Notes: generated from the sequence alone by a model not told the origin. Shown: positions 49,138-62,872, counted from the stretch's first letter. The stretch: 64,000 nt of DNA from Anseranas semipalmata (GCA_013399115.1 VXAA01003157.1:837239-901238); one strand, 5' to 3'. Numbers and translations are program-made.

Positions 49138-52100
49138 GTTACACTAGTGACTAGTTACATTGCTTCCAAGGGACAGCCACAGAAAAATGTCTTTCTGGCT
49201 CAGCTCATCAAGGATCTTTGGCATGTGGCCCGTGGTTAACATTAGTGGAAAAGTGCTTCCTCCTCTATGAATGAGAAACTTGTGGACAAAATCAAATCAA
49301 TTTTCTAATCAAGTACAAAAAAAAAAAAAAAAAAACAAACAAAAAACAAAAAACTTGAACTACAGAATACAATTTCATTAACTGTTTATCTGGGTTCTAC
49401 ATCTTATTTCATTCTTATGATCACTTGCCTTCAGAATTTCTTTATACTATGGCTCAAAATTGCTAGGGTTACAGATTTGAAAATTTGTTGCAGGTATGCC
49501 ATATTTTGAATTCTCAACTGGACAGGATAACTTCATATCAGACAGCAGATGGACAATGCATTCAAGCAGAAGGAATTAATGCACAAAAGCACCTTCATTG
49601 TCTATTAGAAATAAATCCCTGGATTAGTCTTTTGTCCTTTAAAAACAGTTATTCAAAAAAAAAATTTAAATAAATATTCATATAAAGATGCATTTGAAAA
49701 ACATCTGCCAATAATAAAAATTGAAAAAAGCTAGCAGAGAAAATGTAAGAGTACAAAAATGCATGGAAACTGCTCTCATGCTCATACTTTCTGACATGGA
49801 GTCAGCACAAGCAGGTCCATGTCTTCTGAACCTGTTTTTTCCCATAAAGTAATTACGAAATGGCTTCCTTTTATCACTATGAAAATGGATGTGCCAGTAA
49901 CTGAATCCAGCATACAGAATGACTAACTACATACATAAGTATTCTTTAAAAGTGAAATGGGCTGAAGCCTAGCTTATCTTTGCTGACAAGTTTCACCATG
50001 GGCCAAAGCTCATATGGTTATTATTCATTTTTTAATGGAAAACTTTCTTAAATGTATATTTATTTCACTCATAGCTGGAATTTCAGTTTAACAGTCCACA
50101 GAAAACAGTAGCAGTAGATTGCTTTTGTATTTTTTAATTTTAACCATGAAATAGGCTTTTCATTTTTTATTTTTCTAACAAAAAATTGGAGCCGTAATGA
50201 GCACTATTAACTGTCTCAGACTGTAGGCACTGCAGTGATATATTTTTCTCTAGATACAGATATTATATGTTTTTAATCAGTTGAGTTCAATAAATATTTC
50301 ACCACTTGGACAAAAAAATGTTACTTTAATGCTTTGATCATGGAAAGCATTTATCTGAGATAATCTATAATGTTTTAAAATACTTACAAGTTAATATTAA
50401 AATCTTGAACTTCTGCAACTCATTTATCTACAAATATTAATCAATTCATATATTGATGACTAGTCAAAATTATCAGTGGTTACAAGGTCTTAATCTATTT
50501 TTCCAAACAGATATGGCCATCTTCTTCAGGTTGTGGGGTTACTTTTATTCCTAGATGGATCCAAAGGTTGAAGCAGCTACACGTATGAGGTACTGCATCT
50601 GGCTCAATAAATTATAAAGGATTTGTCCTGGCTATACAGCATGTAAGTGTCCTTGTCTCCTTTCCTTTTCCATGCAGTCATACCTCTGCCTAGGTGAGTG
50701 TCTGCTTGTCCTTCTGACTGAATATATTCTGGAGGCCAAATATATCTCCCTTGCATGCCAAGTCCTAACATGCCAGGACCTAGGCCACCAGCCACCCTTC
50801 TGTGTTTTAGATATGCTTTACATTTTCATATTTCTGTAATTTACTTCAGTGGTTAACTTATTCAAAATTATTTCTCTCCTGCACTCTTATCATTAGCCTT
50901 CAATAACATTTTATGTGCCTAAGTCATGAAAGTAAAATCACCTGCTCAACATAACAAATGAACAAGTCTTTGAAACATAAGAAATGACATTAAGACTCAG
51001 GAAATTTGAATTTGCTTTCTTTAGTTTGTCACTAACTTACCATATGTCCTTGAGCTTTCTGTATTACTAGATTGCATCTGCAAAAAGGTAAAACTAATAA
51101 TAAATACATTCTGTACACACACCGATACATTCCATATTATATACTAACACCCTTGTCTTTCAACATTTTACAGCCTTTATTACAGGTCTGTCTCTCAAGC
51201 TTTCGGTGTTAAATCTAGGTTGTGTTAAACACAAAATGGTAAATTAGAACAAGGCTACTCTTGTAAAGGGAAAACACCAATCTGCTGGGTGATACAAATG
51301 AAAATACTGAATTTCCCTTCTGCCCACTGGATTTCTGCAGGATAAGCTCTGTCCTGCAGCCTTGCTTTTTGGTACAACAAATTTTAGCATTTTCCCAAGT
51401 CACAACAAATGAGACCCCAGCTAAGCACCCATGAGGGTCTGCTCTCAGTGATGTCCCAGGACAGCCACACCTATGAGGGTCTGTTTCTCAATACAGGCAA
51501 GCTTGCTTCTCTGCTGTGGGGAACCTGCTTCCCCCATTGTCCATCGCACCTGCATCTGCAGGGACATCCTCCAGAAGTGCATATTCAGGCTTTGGCAATG
51601 AAGAGTACAGTCCCCAGACACAGGGTTTGGTCCAAACAGTAGGCAACTGGCAGAATGGCTAGCTGGTCATTCTCCTCTGCTTCTTTCCACCTGCAAAATA
51701 CTAGCACATCAAACCATGCACAAGCAAGATGAGAATAGACACACCTATATGCCCTGCAGGTCCTCCTACCCCAATGTAAAATCCTTTGCATTATAGGGAA
51801 CTGCTAGGTTCAGAGTGGTTCTTTACAGGTCTCTTCTATACGCCTGTCCGCAGGCAACTTTGTCCTTGTGCTGCAGGCTGGAGACCCTGTAGTTCTAAAA
51901 CTAATTTGCTTGTTTTAGTCTTGCACCTTCATTACTCTAAAAATGAAAGCTCATTGAATCAGTTATTTCTTAGCTGGACCATGTAAGTTCTATGACAATC
52001 CCCCAGAGACCAGCCTGCCAAATAAAAATAAATTGTGCTGCCATAAGTGTTATGAAAAACCTACTACCCAGCAGAATATCTCCTCGTTATAATGAAAAAT

Positions 52101-53680
52101 ATCAGTTGCATTATGGCTTGGATTTTTTTTCCTGCCTGAATGATAAAGGCTCAGCAGACTGATTGCTTCCTGTATAGCAAAAAGGTCATTCTATGAACTA
52201 AAAGTTGAGAGGATTGGACAGGATAGGGCTACATGGGATTTTGTTTAACTGGAAATATTAAATAAATACATAATGACCCAGAAACTGTTTCACAACTTTT
52301 ACAGCAATTCCAAAGGAGAAGATATCATGAAATTCTCAGATACTTTTCCAAGGAATTCTGTGAAGATGCTGTAGACATCACAGAGACAGCGGCAGAGAGA
52401 CAAATAAATATACAAAGTTTACTGTATTAGAGAGAAGATATCAGTCTAGGACCTCCAGAGACTACAAGTTTGACAAACTGTCGTTGATTCAACAGTGTTT
52501 GAATTAAAAGATAGAATAAAAAGAGGGTGAGATAAGCATTAGTGAATGGGTTGGGGGGAGGGTGTTAAAACCTATAAATAATTCATAGGTTCCAACTTGG
52601 CTAAAATCCGTTTGTACCTATATTATTGAAATAAGACATTAGAGGAATGTCATGCTGTACAGTATGTTTTTTTTTTTAATAATAATGACATAAGAAATCC
52701 CACCCAAACTTGATGAAGTAATGCAACAGGTGGTTGGAACCCACCTAGAAAGTTTACTGAAGCTCAACAAGACTGTGAAACAGTTTAAACTGCAGAGGTG
52801 GCAGAAGAGCTATTCAGCAGCTAAAAAGTTCAGAAAGCCCAGTGAGATACTCTTCCTGCAAAAAAATGTCCAGCCAGCAGAAACTGTGTTATATGTTGAT
52901 ATAGATAAAGACATATGTTTTCGCTCTAGGTTTCAGCGTAATGTTGGAACAACTTGACCTCATTCTAAATGAGCTAGCTCAGGTACTGGAAGCAGTGTAA
53001 ATGTTATGCTATGCTGCAGTATTTATTCCGCAAAGGCAATTATAGCTCTCAGCTTGTATGGCTAGCTTCCTTCTAATGAGTTTGCTTGCTACTTGCTTAT
53101 CAAAGCAATCTAGCTCACTGAAAGCTGTTTCCGATATCTCTCCAGTCTTTAAAAGGTACATGTGCACAGATGTCACAATAATGTAAGACTGAAGCAAATG
53201 TTATCAAGACTATCCTGCCAGCTTCCTTTCTGGTAAGGAAAAGGATACTGAACAAATTCTACTGAGATAGCTCAAATAAGAAAAAAAGTCTGAAAAACAG
53301 ATGTGAGGGCAATGTCAGCAACCCGTATAAATAATTGCCTTAATTAAAGGCTAGAAATCACAGGGGCAAATCCGTGGCTTAGTTGCATTCTTCTAGAAAT
53401 CTTTCCTGTGAGAAACTAGTCTCTGGCCTGATTTCAGGTCTGACCACCAACCCCCACAACACAGGTGCACTTCAGATAATTTCAGCTTCACTACCTGGAG
53501 TAAATCCGGAGTAGACTTAAATGGAAAATAACTTCCCACTGCACAGATTCAGAAGTTGAGGGACCACTTCTCTTCTTGCACTTTACCCTCACATCAAAAC
53601 ATGGCAAGGGAAACCCCTCCTTCCTTATTCTTAGGTCCCTAGTCCATATAATAGCTCTGCCAATTTCACCTGTTTTTATA
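49138..53680. other. Unique AT-rich non-coding DNA
   Basis: No gene recognised. An A-rich run with CAAA units lies at 49317-49355. A less AT-rich patch at 51400-51900 has short frames on both strands and no family signature. Confidence 0.5.
49317..49355. repeat. Poly-A / (CAAA)n tract
   Basis: About 20 A followed by CAAA and CAAAAAA units. Confidence 0.85.
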
Positions 53681-53753
53681 TCACAGTATCACAGAATGGT
53701 TGAGGTTGGAAGGGACCTCTGGAGGTCATCTTGTCCAATCCCCCTGCTCAAGC
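53681..53753 (-). mobile_element. CR1 LINE 3'-end fragment
   Basis: Inverted CR1 tail: TCACAGTATCACAGAATGGT, TGAGGTTGGAAGGGACCTCT, GGAGGTCATCTTGTCCAATC and CCCCTGCTCAAGC. About 73 bases are present, the shortest recognisable CR1 of this tail type in the window. It is the same tail type as the fragment at 13.6 kb. Confidence 0.93.
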
Positions 53754-54469
53754 TCATGTGTTAGATCAAGTTGTTCCTTAATACACAGTACCAAGACAGC
53801 TACTTTGTAGATATGTTTCATTTGTCAAAAGCTTACATTTATCAAACCTGTGGTAATATGGTTCACTTTTAGGACCCCTTTATGTTTACTTTCTAGTGAG
53901 TTTAAGCAGCTTTTTACTTGATTGCTATCAAATAATTTCTTCTTCAGGTTGAAGTAAAAAAATATTAAATTTCAATTGCCTTTAAGAGTCTTGCAATGTT
54001 TTATCTTAACTAGACCTTTAAACAAATCCCTCTTTAATTATATTATTTTCTGTAGTAGTGGGAAATCTACTGTGCTATAGCAAAAATCAACTTATCTACT
54101 GCAGTTCAGTTTTGACTTGTAATGAAATTCTCTACTACTGCTGAAAGTGGCATCTTTTAAAACATCTTTTATGATTTTGTCCATGACAAAGGTTCTTGGA
54201 ACTGCCTGCACAGCAAGGTTTATATTGATGACAAGAACAAGCAAATAGAAGAAAGGATCAACACAAGTTTCACCTGTTGCCTTCAGTGTTTCCAGGAGAG
54301 ACAAACCTGTTCATTGATTATTTCAGAAGCAACTGTCCTATTCACCCACTTCAAGAACCCTTTGCTGGGAATGCATGCGCGTAAGGAACCTATTCCATAA
54401 AAGCAAGAGGACTACATATTCAACCTACCAGGGTTTAAAAACTGAATCTCTCCCCACAAAAGACCGGGG

Positions 54470-54491
54470 TGTTTGTTTGTTTGTTTGTTTT
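54470..54491. repeat. (GTTT)n microsatellite
   Basis: About five GTTT units, the reverse complement type of the (AAAC)n runs at 26.8 and 30.8 kb. Confidence 0.85.
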
Positions 54492-55257
54492 CCCACAAAA
54501 TGTGTGAACTTAATCTTCCTCAATGCAAAATAAAATATGTTAACTTAAATGACCACTCATGATGTAGTCAGTTGTTCTGGCAGAGGAGAAGTCTTACTTG
54601 TGATGTCAAACATGACAAAATTCAGGCTAAATAACTAAAATTCAGGAAAGCTAAAAGCAACTGAAAACTAGATCTTACAATGGACGTAGTCAGAGGTGTT
54701 GACTTCTGTCACACAAAGATGCATACACACCCACATATACAAAATAATCAGTCTGTATTTTTTTATTCTTTCTTACAGCACAACACAGAATCATACAAAT
54801 TTTACTATTAAGCAACCATGGGAACAGTAGATATTATACAATTTCATGCACAGCTACCTCATGCACAAATGGGGTCTAAAATCCTGGGTAAATTTCAACC
54901 CTAGGCACAACCTATTGATGCATTAAAAAGCAATTGGAAAAAGAAAGGAAGTAGAAGTGCTATACAGATGCCTTAAATCCAACTAGTAGATCTGGTCATG
55001 TTCCTCGAATCAAATGAACAGATCTTCCAAACACATCTCAGAGTGTGATCCAAGTTTCAATCAAGGTAAAAATGAACCTATTCAAGAGGCCCTCCAAGCC
55101 TCTAGCAGAGGAAAGGAAGTTAAATTGTTGGTTGTTGTACAGATCAATACATTTCTTTGGATCAGATAGGCTGAATGTCCTGGTTCAGCTACAATTGCAT
55201 TTGAATGTTTCTAATGAATTCCCAACCTTCAAGCACATACACAGTCATCTATAGCCT

Positions 55258-55290
55258 TTGCAGCTGTTTCCAGCTGTTTCCAGCTGCAAA
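55258..55290. repeat. Triplet of a 10-base unit with inverted ends
   Basis: CAGCTGTTTC is repeated twice, followed by a partial third copy (CAGCTG), from 55261 to 55286. The outer parts, TTTGCAGCTG (55258-55267) and CAGCTGCAAA (55281-55290), form a perfect 10-base inverted repeat. CAGCTG is also an E-box. Confidence 0.85.
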
Positions 55291-57929
55291 AGAGTCTCCA
55301 CAGACATGTCTCAAGTAAAACTAGGACGGATGGTGCTCTGTTGTCAGAATGAGTAAAACATGTAGATAAGCATTATAAAAAGACAATACCTTCTTCAGGA
55401 ATAGCATTAGATACTTTCAAGTTACTTGTACAGAAGTCTTCACTTAAGTATATTCTGAGGCAAAAAAAACATGCTTTTTTCACTGAATTCAGAGTACAGG
55501 AAATAACTGACAGAACTGCTGGCTTAAATGCTTCTTTTTATAGCAAGACTGGCAACATGGAGTGTCATTGTGCTCTGACATTGTGCCCTGATTCTCACCC
55601 AGATGTTGATAGGATAGGTGGAGTTCATCCCATTTACTCAGAAAACAACGTGTCTAGTAAGCTGGCAAGCTAGAATGGCTATCTAAAATGGGTGAGATGA
55701 ATCAATCGATGTAAACACGTTTTTGTACCCGTTGATGATAGTGGGACTCTAGCACACCTAGCTGAAATACAGCAATAAGGTGAATTAGTCACAGTGCATC
55801 CCCACTGTGTGTTATATGTCAATCTCAAATAAAAAATTGGCTTGCAGCAACTTTACTGACACTTCCACCAAAGTCAGTCTCAGTATTATGTTACGAACAT
55901 TGTGATAGAGCTATATCAGGGTCCCTAGCAATAGCTGCTAGCCAGCCACAGTCAGTGGAATCTCTTTCCACTCTATGTGGAATGGGGGAATAAAGGAGAG
56001 TGAGGACTAGAGAGGATCAATAAAACAGACATGGAGAAAACAGGGAAGAAAATGGAAAACAAAAACCAGAAATGTGCAAGAAAGGGATAAGAAAGAAGAT
56101 GTAATTATTCCACTTACTCTAATTAATGCAATTGATTCAAAAGCTATAAAGAATTCTGTGATATCCCTTATGTGTAATAATCATATTCACTCATAAGTCA
56201 ATCCTGCTCTTGCAAATTTTTAAGGGCAAAATCCAATATAACTATTTGAGGAGCAGCAAACTAAAATAGCCTACAGGTTAACAGCATTAGTACCTCATTC
56301 TTGTGAAAGCTAAACAAATTTGGCTTGTCCATTGGAAAAATGAAAACAAAGACATTTGTTTAAGTAATTATGTCTGTAAAACTAGTGCAATTTTGCAAAT
56401 CCATGCCAGCAAAAAGATATCATGCCCTAACACCTAGCTGCAATATAACATGAAAATGTTATTGTTGTATCAAAATGAGTCAACAGGAGAAACATAGTCT
56501 CATTTGAGTTCCTATTATTTACACTATTTCTATTAAATCAGATGCCTGGATAGTTGAAGTAAAATTCATGTCAGCATGGGAGCGTTAATGCCTCCAATCT
56601 GAACAGAAGAAATCCTGATACTTTTTATTCTGAATGAAATGTGGCAATATCCATTTCATTTAAAGGCCTTCTTTTTGTCATTTGTTGTTGTTTGCTCTTA
56701 ACCTATTACAGATTCTCTAAAATTGCTTTACGTGGAAGGAAAAAAAAAGTTGTGAAAGGTAATCAGCATGTAAACTGTTTGCTGAAGAATAACATAAAAT
56801 GGGTCTGCTGAGTATATATTATTTCAGTACTTTCTGTCTGAAATCATGTAAGAAGACAGTTTATAACTAAAAAGGTATCCCCTTCTTACCAATCATATGC
56901 TGCCATAATCCAATTTACTGGGGTAAAATGCATTCTACAGGCAGACAAAGAATATATAGGCTGATACACTGATAACATATAAAACCTCCTAATACACAAT
57001 ATACTGTTCAAATCAAATTGCCAGTTCAAGTTTATTGCTTACTAGTATTCTTTTTACATTTTTCTGTGAGACACTATGTAAATTCAAAATGAGTTTGTTT
57101 TACAGTGTTTGTGAGAAGTAAAATCTAGAATACCCAAACAGGAGACAAGCCAAGTATATTTTAAAATGTGAGCAAACCCACTAGTAGCAGGATTATGATT
57201 AGACATGGTATTGAAAGAATAAGGATTTCTAATCTCTGAAATATGGTTCAGTTTTGTTAGTTGTGGAGTGGGACCTGCAAGACGTTGCGTTGAATATCAG
57301 ATACTATGATACTATTCTATTCTATTCTAAATAATAGGCACATGTTTATAATCCTTTTTCTATTTCAGCTTTCCACTGCTTCACAACACTTTAGCAAGAT
57401 AAGGTTCCTTGTTGGAAGAAAGTTTTTCAACAGATTATCAGGATTGCAGTTCTGGGAAAGAGGAGAAGTGCAGATTCTGGTATACTTCATAGTGCAAGGA
57501 AATTATTTGCGGTAAATTTGGGGGTTTAAAACTCCTTCTTATGTTTGTCTAGCTCTACTTTTATTATATAAAAATTAATCACATGGCTATAACTGAATGG
57601 AAAAGAAATGCCTTTGCTCCTGGTGAGATTCATGCTCTTGAACATTCTATACAGACAGTCTAAATTGGAACAGATGTCTCTATACTGCAGTCTCCGCTGC
57701 GCTTGAACAAGCCTGAAAACAGTGAGCTCAGGTAGACTTCACAGTGTAGCCAGTGTTACTGCTACATGGTAATTAGTTTGTGCAGCTATTATTTGGGTGT
57801 TTCCCCAGTTAACTGTTACCAGTGTTTCAGGTAGCCAAGTTATCTCCACCACAAGCTGAAATCACTGCTACAGCAGTGGTGTAAGAACAGGAGATGAACT
57901 GGATGGCTGTTGAGCGCAAAACCTCTGTG

Positions 57930-59060
57930 AGGATTTAAGAGTAGTTCTGGCCTCAGTCACTGGGAGGTTATGTGATTAAAGGATAGCCACCATCAACACA
58001 AAGGCCTGGCAAAGAACTGAGGTTCTACAACAGGCAGAGAAACCTGGTGACCTGAGCGGTGCAAACCGAAGCACACTGGGTAGCTGTGCCTGGGGCTATC
58101 GGAGAAGGATTAATCCACTGTCCTGGGTGGGAAACGCACTGAGAGAAGTTGGTGAGACTTTCTGCCAGGAGAAACTTTCTACCAGGAACGCCATGGGATC
58201 ATCGCTTAATGTGATATAAGACTTCTAGTGTGATGAAAGGCAGGGAGTTTGGGATAGAGAATAGAAAATTTTGGAGACAGTGTAAACCTTACTATGGGAT
58301 GTCTAGGGGAAGGGCCAAAAGAGGAGAAAGGGAGGGATTAAAGTCAATCTGGGAGGAAAAGGGAAGGAAAAAGGAATAAAAAGGGCCAATTGAATGCAAA
58401 CAGTTTACTAGTCAGTATGCTTGCCTGTCCAAATTCTGCACCTGATCCCTGCAATGTCCTACCATCTTACTCATATGTCCAGGTGCCAGCAACTGGGCCA
58501 TCAGGGATCTGGGTGCAGCTACTGAGTAGATCAGGTAGCTAAGGCCATCAGTTGGAGAGATGCATATAATGTGTATGTGTATGTAGATATATATGTATGT
58601 ATATATTCCACTAGCAGACTTCAGTCCTGACCAGATGGAGGAGAGGAACACAATCAGGCAGTCCATGCTGTTCATGCTTGTGCAAGAGCTATATGTTTAT
58701 GTGGATGCTGACAAGGCTTGTTTTCTGTCTGTGCTGACCTGTGTGGCTGCCCATGTGTGTGCATGCATGTAGTAACATGCACTCAGCCTTGCTACTGGCC
58801 AAACCAGGGCACAGGGAACCACAGCAGCCCCACAGATATGGGGCTACTAGATGGAGCAACCTCTGTGCCACTTCATCTGTTTTCTGCTGAACTCCAGAGC
58901 GTCCCTTGTGAATTTCTTGACATCTGGCCACCAAGATGACCACCCAGCTCATCCTACTCAGAATTACGTTAACCCCACTGACTGCAGGACAGATAAGTCA
59001 CATCTTGAAGGAGCACGTCACCATAGTCATCTCAGATTGCTAAGCAGCAACAGCTTTTCA
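57930..59060. other. GC-richer block, possible LTR or other unidentified repeat
   Basis: About 1.1 kb that is less AT-rich than either flank and has a different texture. It contains a TATA-like AATAAAAAGGG at 58375-58385, an internal near-duplicate (ACTTTCTGCCAGGAGAA then ACTTTCTACCAGGA, about 58158-58187), a TATG/TGTA-rich patch at 58564-58607, and long stretches with CpG-depleted, transition-rich wording typical of decayed repeats. It shows no conserved gene frame. I could not fix TG...CA termini, a target-site duplication or a primer-binding site, so an endogenous retrovirus LTR is only one option. A lineage-specific unknown repeat or a non-coding exon cluster is also possible. Confidence 0.3.
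58564..58607. repeat. (TATG)n/(TA)n imperfect microsatellite
   Basis: Mixed TGTATG, TATA and GTATAT units over about 44 bases. Confidence 0.75.
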
Positions 59061-59099
59061 TCTCTAACAACCAGGTCTGAATTCAGGCTTACATAAGAA

Positions 59100-59202
59100 A
59101 GGAAAATTTGCTGGCTTCTTGTGGTTTGTTGCTGGTCTTCAATACGGTGTAAGTGTGGTACACTGAGAGAAGTAGTGCTATGTCATAACCAACAACAGAT
59201 GA
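59100..59202 (+). repeat. 103-bp inverted repeat, left arm
   Basis: This segment, beginning AGGAAAATTTGCTGGCTTCT and ending with CAACAACAGATGA, is the exact reverse complement of 63175-63277. I compared the bases one by one and found no mismatch over 103 positions. The bases just outside (59099 and 59203) do not pair. It is not part of any repeat I recognise and lies in unique-looking DNA just after the GC-richer block, so it is probably the source copy. Confidence 0.95.
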
Positions 59203-62071
59203 TAAAAAGACATGGAAATAACAATGTTAATGAACTAAATATCTGAGACAGGAATCTGAAGAAGGAATTAAGAGCTACTGTAGATATACTTGGCTGGCAG
59301 TATAACAGCTCAGTGCTTCAGCATGCTTTACATGAGAACAGCAGATGAAAACTGATAATATGCAGCTTGTACCAGTCCTGAGAAATTGTTTCCATATCAC
59401 TGCTGGTGCAAATGTTGGTTTCTATGGAGTTACATCACAGACTGATGTGACCTATTGAGCATATACTCTGAAAGTATGAGTTACAGATATGTAAGTATTA
59501 GACTCAACAGTTTGCTAATTTTGATCAATAGCCCTGGTCAGATATTCTTGTGAAAGGACCTGAATGTGTCCGGGGGAGAAAGGAGACATGGAAATTTGTT
59601 CTGTCTGCTTACCTTAGGACAGAGCATTTGCTAAAACAGTGAAAACAGTGCTGTATTTATGAAATCTTTGCCATTGCTTTTCTTATTTTCAGTCTGCCTT
59701 TGCCCAAAGTAATAACAAAAGTTAAGAGAGTACAGTAAATAAAATTGGACTAGATACACTTGTATCCCAAGCTTGTGAATAGTGAAAGATGAAATAACGT
59801 CCCCTGAGGCTTTTCTCTGTTTACCAAAAGGACAAAAGGTACAGAAAAGTATCAAGACATTGTGCTTTTGAAACTACCCAAGACAGTCTTTAAGTTCTGA
59901 GACGTACAAGGTAACAGGAATAGTATAACTTCCTAATTTGTAGTTTCTATAGTGATATAATTTCCTAAAATATCACCTGAAATCTGTAAAGGTTCTATTG
60001 AACAGGATATAGAAGATCTCACTGTGATTTCACATAGAAAGTGTCAGTGCTATTTTTTTTTTTTTAATATATATTCTACAGGGTATTTGTTTGCTGGTGT
60101 ATCAAAAGTTAGAGAGAACATGTTCTGAATATTTGTAAAGTGACACTTAAGAAATATTAGAGATTAACTGTAGTATTGCTATGAATTTATGTTGGAGCCA
60201 CATAAGCTATTTGCTAAAAAATATTTTCAAAATGAAACTGCATTTTATATCTGGAAGCATAAAAGATGTTTGAAAGATTTAACATGAATATCCATTTTTT
60301 TCCTTTAGATTGCTCTCATATGGATAATAATTCACTTCTTGTTAATGACATTGTTGTCCACAGTTAGCAAAATAAAAGATGCATTTGAATATACAAGAAA
60401 ATGCACATCACTGTTTTCACATTGCAGAGAAGACTAATTGTAGAGATAATCTTTACCTTGATTTATCTGCAGCTGATTAATGTGCCCTGACATAAACAAG
60501 GCATAAGAGTGTTGCAGTGGCTGAAGGTTTATTAAAAAACATGCACATCCTATTCAGATTTGAGGTAATTGGAAGAAAGCTGGTCTTGAGCAGAAGTGAC
60601 AAACATATTCATAAAAGAGTAATCATGGAATAAATCCAGAACAATTTTATAACTATGACTGGAAATATTCAGGCTTGCTGCCAAGAAATCAGGGGTGCTT
60701 GCTAAAAGACTTTATGCTGAATAACTTTGTATGAGACTGACAAGAAATTGCTCTTTTTCCTCCATGCTGGACTTGCAGAAGGTCCTAATTTGCCAGCAGT
60801 TGAAATCAGTCAAGAGCTTAGCTTAAGTCGATGGACTTTGTACTTTCTCTGTAAGTGTTTCAGTGTTAATGTCTGTACTTTTGTGTTTGATGATGTCCTT
60901 ATTCATTCTAAGCAGACAAGGCTACATTTTCTATTGAATGAGGTTGTATTGCATTCTTTTCTCTGGTACAGTGAGAATTGTCCCTCTTGACTCACCCTGG
61001 GGAGGCTTGTGCTCTATAATATTCCCTTGTTTATGGTCTTCAGAAGCAGTTACCAAAATACGCTTTAGAACTAATGTATGGTATAGGCAGAAATTCAAAG
61101 TGGGCAGGGCTACATGGCAAGTGTATTGATGATGGGAGGATGAAGTAAGACCAGCTAACATGGATGCCTAAGACTTTTAGGTACATGGAGAGGAAGAGAA
61201 AGTATTGACTCTAAGAAAAAAAAACTTGGAAGTCTTCAAGATGAGAAAGGTATGAAAAAATTCCCCTTGAATATTGGTCGGTGCAGTGTAGTGATAGGGG
61301 AGTCTTTAAATAGAGGGATTGCAAATGTCTCTTTATTTTAAAGAAAAGTGTTTTCTAACAATAACAAGCGTCCCAGCTCTCCCTGAAGCAAACTTTGTAT
61401 GCTGACTTCAAAGGAAAAATAAATTGTCATTGGTGTCATTGATAAAATCAATTAGGCAAGTAGCTTTACTTTCTTAGGAGAAAGCTGTTTATGAAGCAAT
61501 GGTTTTAATTGTAGTAGAGTTACAAGCAGCAGCCTTCTGTCAATTACTGAGTTCTAACAGCTGGGCTAAAACGAACCAGTTTTCAGGTTTGGATCACTGT
61601 TCAGATATATGTCAGGAGCAAAGAAATGAAAAAGAGAGAAAAAGTTTCAAACCTCATCTCTAAAAATGTACCATGTATTAAATAAAATCCTTTTACTGTG
61701 TCCCTGCCATCGAGTAACAAAAGAGACGTTAAATAAGAAGTGAGAAGCAAGGAGTGCAGACTCAATTACCATTTTACTAGAAAAGCCTCCTCCAGAGTTT
61801 GAAATACCTCCCATTATGGTCACCACAGTTAGTTGCTCTTTATGCCAGTCATAATCAAAGCTAGGTCTGCCCCAACTCTTTGCTATTTGTATTTATAGAA
61901 ATACTACCTTTAGTGAGAGCTAAAATTAAAATCCAACCAAAAGAACAAAGGCCGTAACAAGCTGCTTTTAAAACACAGTCCTGTGCTCTCAAGTTGAAAA
62001 ATGGCAAAGTGCCAGTCGATGCCTACTTTTGGTATTGTTAGCCATGGAGAAGAGTTGGAGTAAAACCACCA
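59203..62071. other. Unique AT-rich non-coding DNA
   Basis: No gene or interspersed repeat recognised. A T13 run is at 60053-60065. Open frames are short (the longest is 87 codons at 60727-60990). Confidence 0.5.
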
Positions 62072-62215
62072 GATGATCAAGTTTAATAAAAATAAATGAT
62101 CAAGTTAATAAAATAATTATAAAATTATTATATTATAATTATATTAATTATTAATTATATTATATAAGTTAATAAAATAATATTTAAAAATAAATGATCA
62201 AGGTAATAAAAATAG
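62072..62215. repeat. AT-rich repeat with a recurrent ATGATCAAG unit
   Basis: A unit of the form ATGATCAAGTTAATAAAA occurs three times, starting at about 62073, 62096 and 62194. Almost pure A/T sequence (62105-62190) lies between the second and third, including TTATTATATTATAATTATAT. Confidence 0.8.
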
Positions 62216-62702
62216 TCGTTTTGAATATTATCATTAGTACCTGAAAGAAAATGTCTTAATAACCAGGGAAAACTAAATTGGAGTTGAAGCCACTTTAAAT
62301 TACAGTTTCTCCACAACTGCAAGTGATACAACATAGTGAATGTTCTGTATCTAGACAGACAATGGGAATAAAGTCTAAAATTAAGTTCTGAATAGAGATA
62401 GGAATATAGTTAAACCCTATGCAATGCACAAGGAAAGAAGCTACACTGGATGATACTCACAGGTGGATGGTGTGTTGCTGCCAGTGGAATAAGGAGCGAC
62501 ACTTCACCAGGAATAGTCAACAATAATTCTATTCCTCCATTATGTCTGATCTCTCAGAGAGAAAGTGGACATCCTGCTTTTGCCAGAGAAAACTATAGAG
62601 CAGTCAAAGACTCAAATGGTATTCATTCTTCAGTCATGGCAAGCAGATGAACTTCAATGTGGATGGCCAAGATATACTGAAACCGGAGCCAGTGGGTGGG
62701 CA
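62216..62702. other. Unique non-coding DNA
   Basis: No gene recognised. Confidence 0.5.
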
Positions 62703-62766
62703 TAGAATAGAATCACAGAATCATTTAGGCTGGAAAAGACCTCTAAGATCAAGTCCAACTGTTAAC
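62703..62766 (-). mobile_element. CR1 LINE 3'-end fragment
   Basis: Inverted tail: AGAATAGAATCACAGAATCA, TTTAGGCTGGAAAAGACCTC and TAAGATCAAGTCCAACTGTT. About 64 bases are left. The wording is almost the same as the first part of the next CR1 at 62873, in the same orientation and about 170 bases away. Confidence 0.93.
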
Positions 62767-62872
62767 CTTGGCTGTAGCATGGCCAAGCAACTGGTGCTAC
62801 TTAGATATGTGAGGTTTACTGTCCAGCCTTGAGCTGCCTCTCCAGGAGGCAAAGGTCTCTTGTGAGTCCTAC
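62767..62872. other. Spacer between two CR1 insertions
   Basis: About 106 bases of unassigned sequence. The first 25 or so (TGTAGCATGGCCAAGC) may be a diverged continuation of the upstream CR1 tail. Confidence 0.4.

Larger units (their letters stand above)
53754..57929. other. Unique AT-rich non-coding DNA
   Basis: No gene recognised. A (GTTT)n run is at 54470-54491 and a small tandem/inverted repeat at 55258-55290. Confidence 0.5.

Noticed and set aside
48877..49239. 120-codon plus-strand frame
   Set aside because: Antisense shadow of the intact CR1 RT segment running on into flanking DNA.
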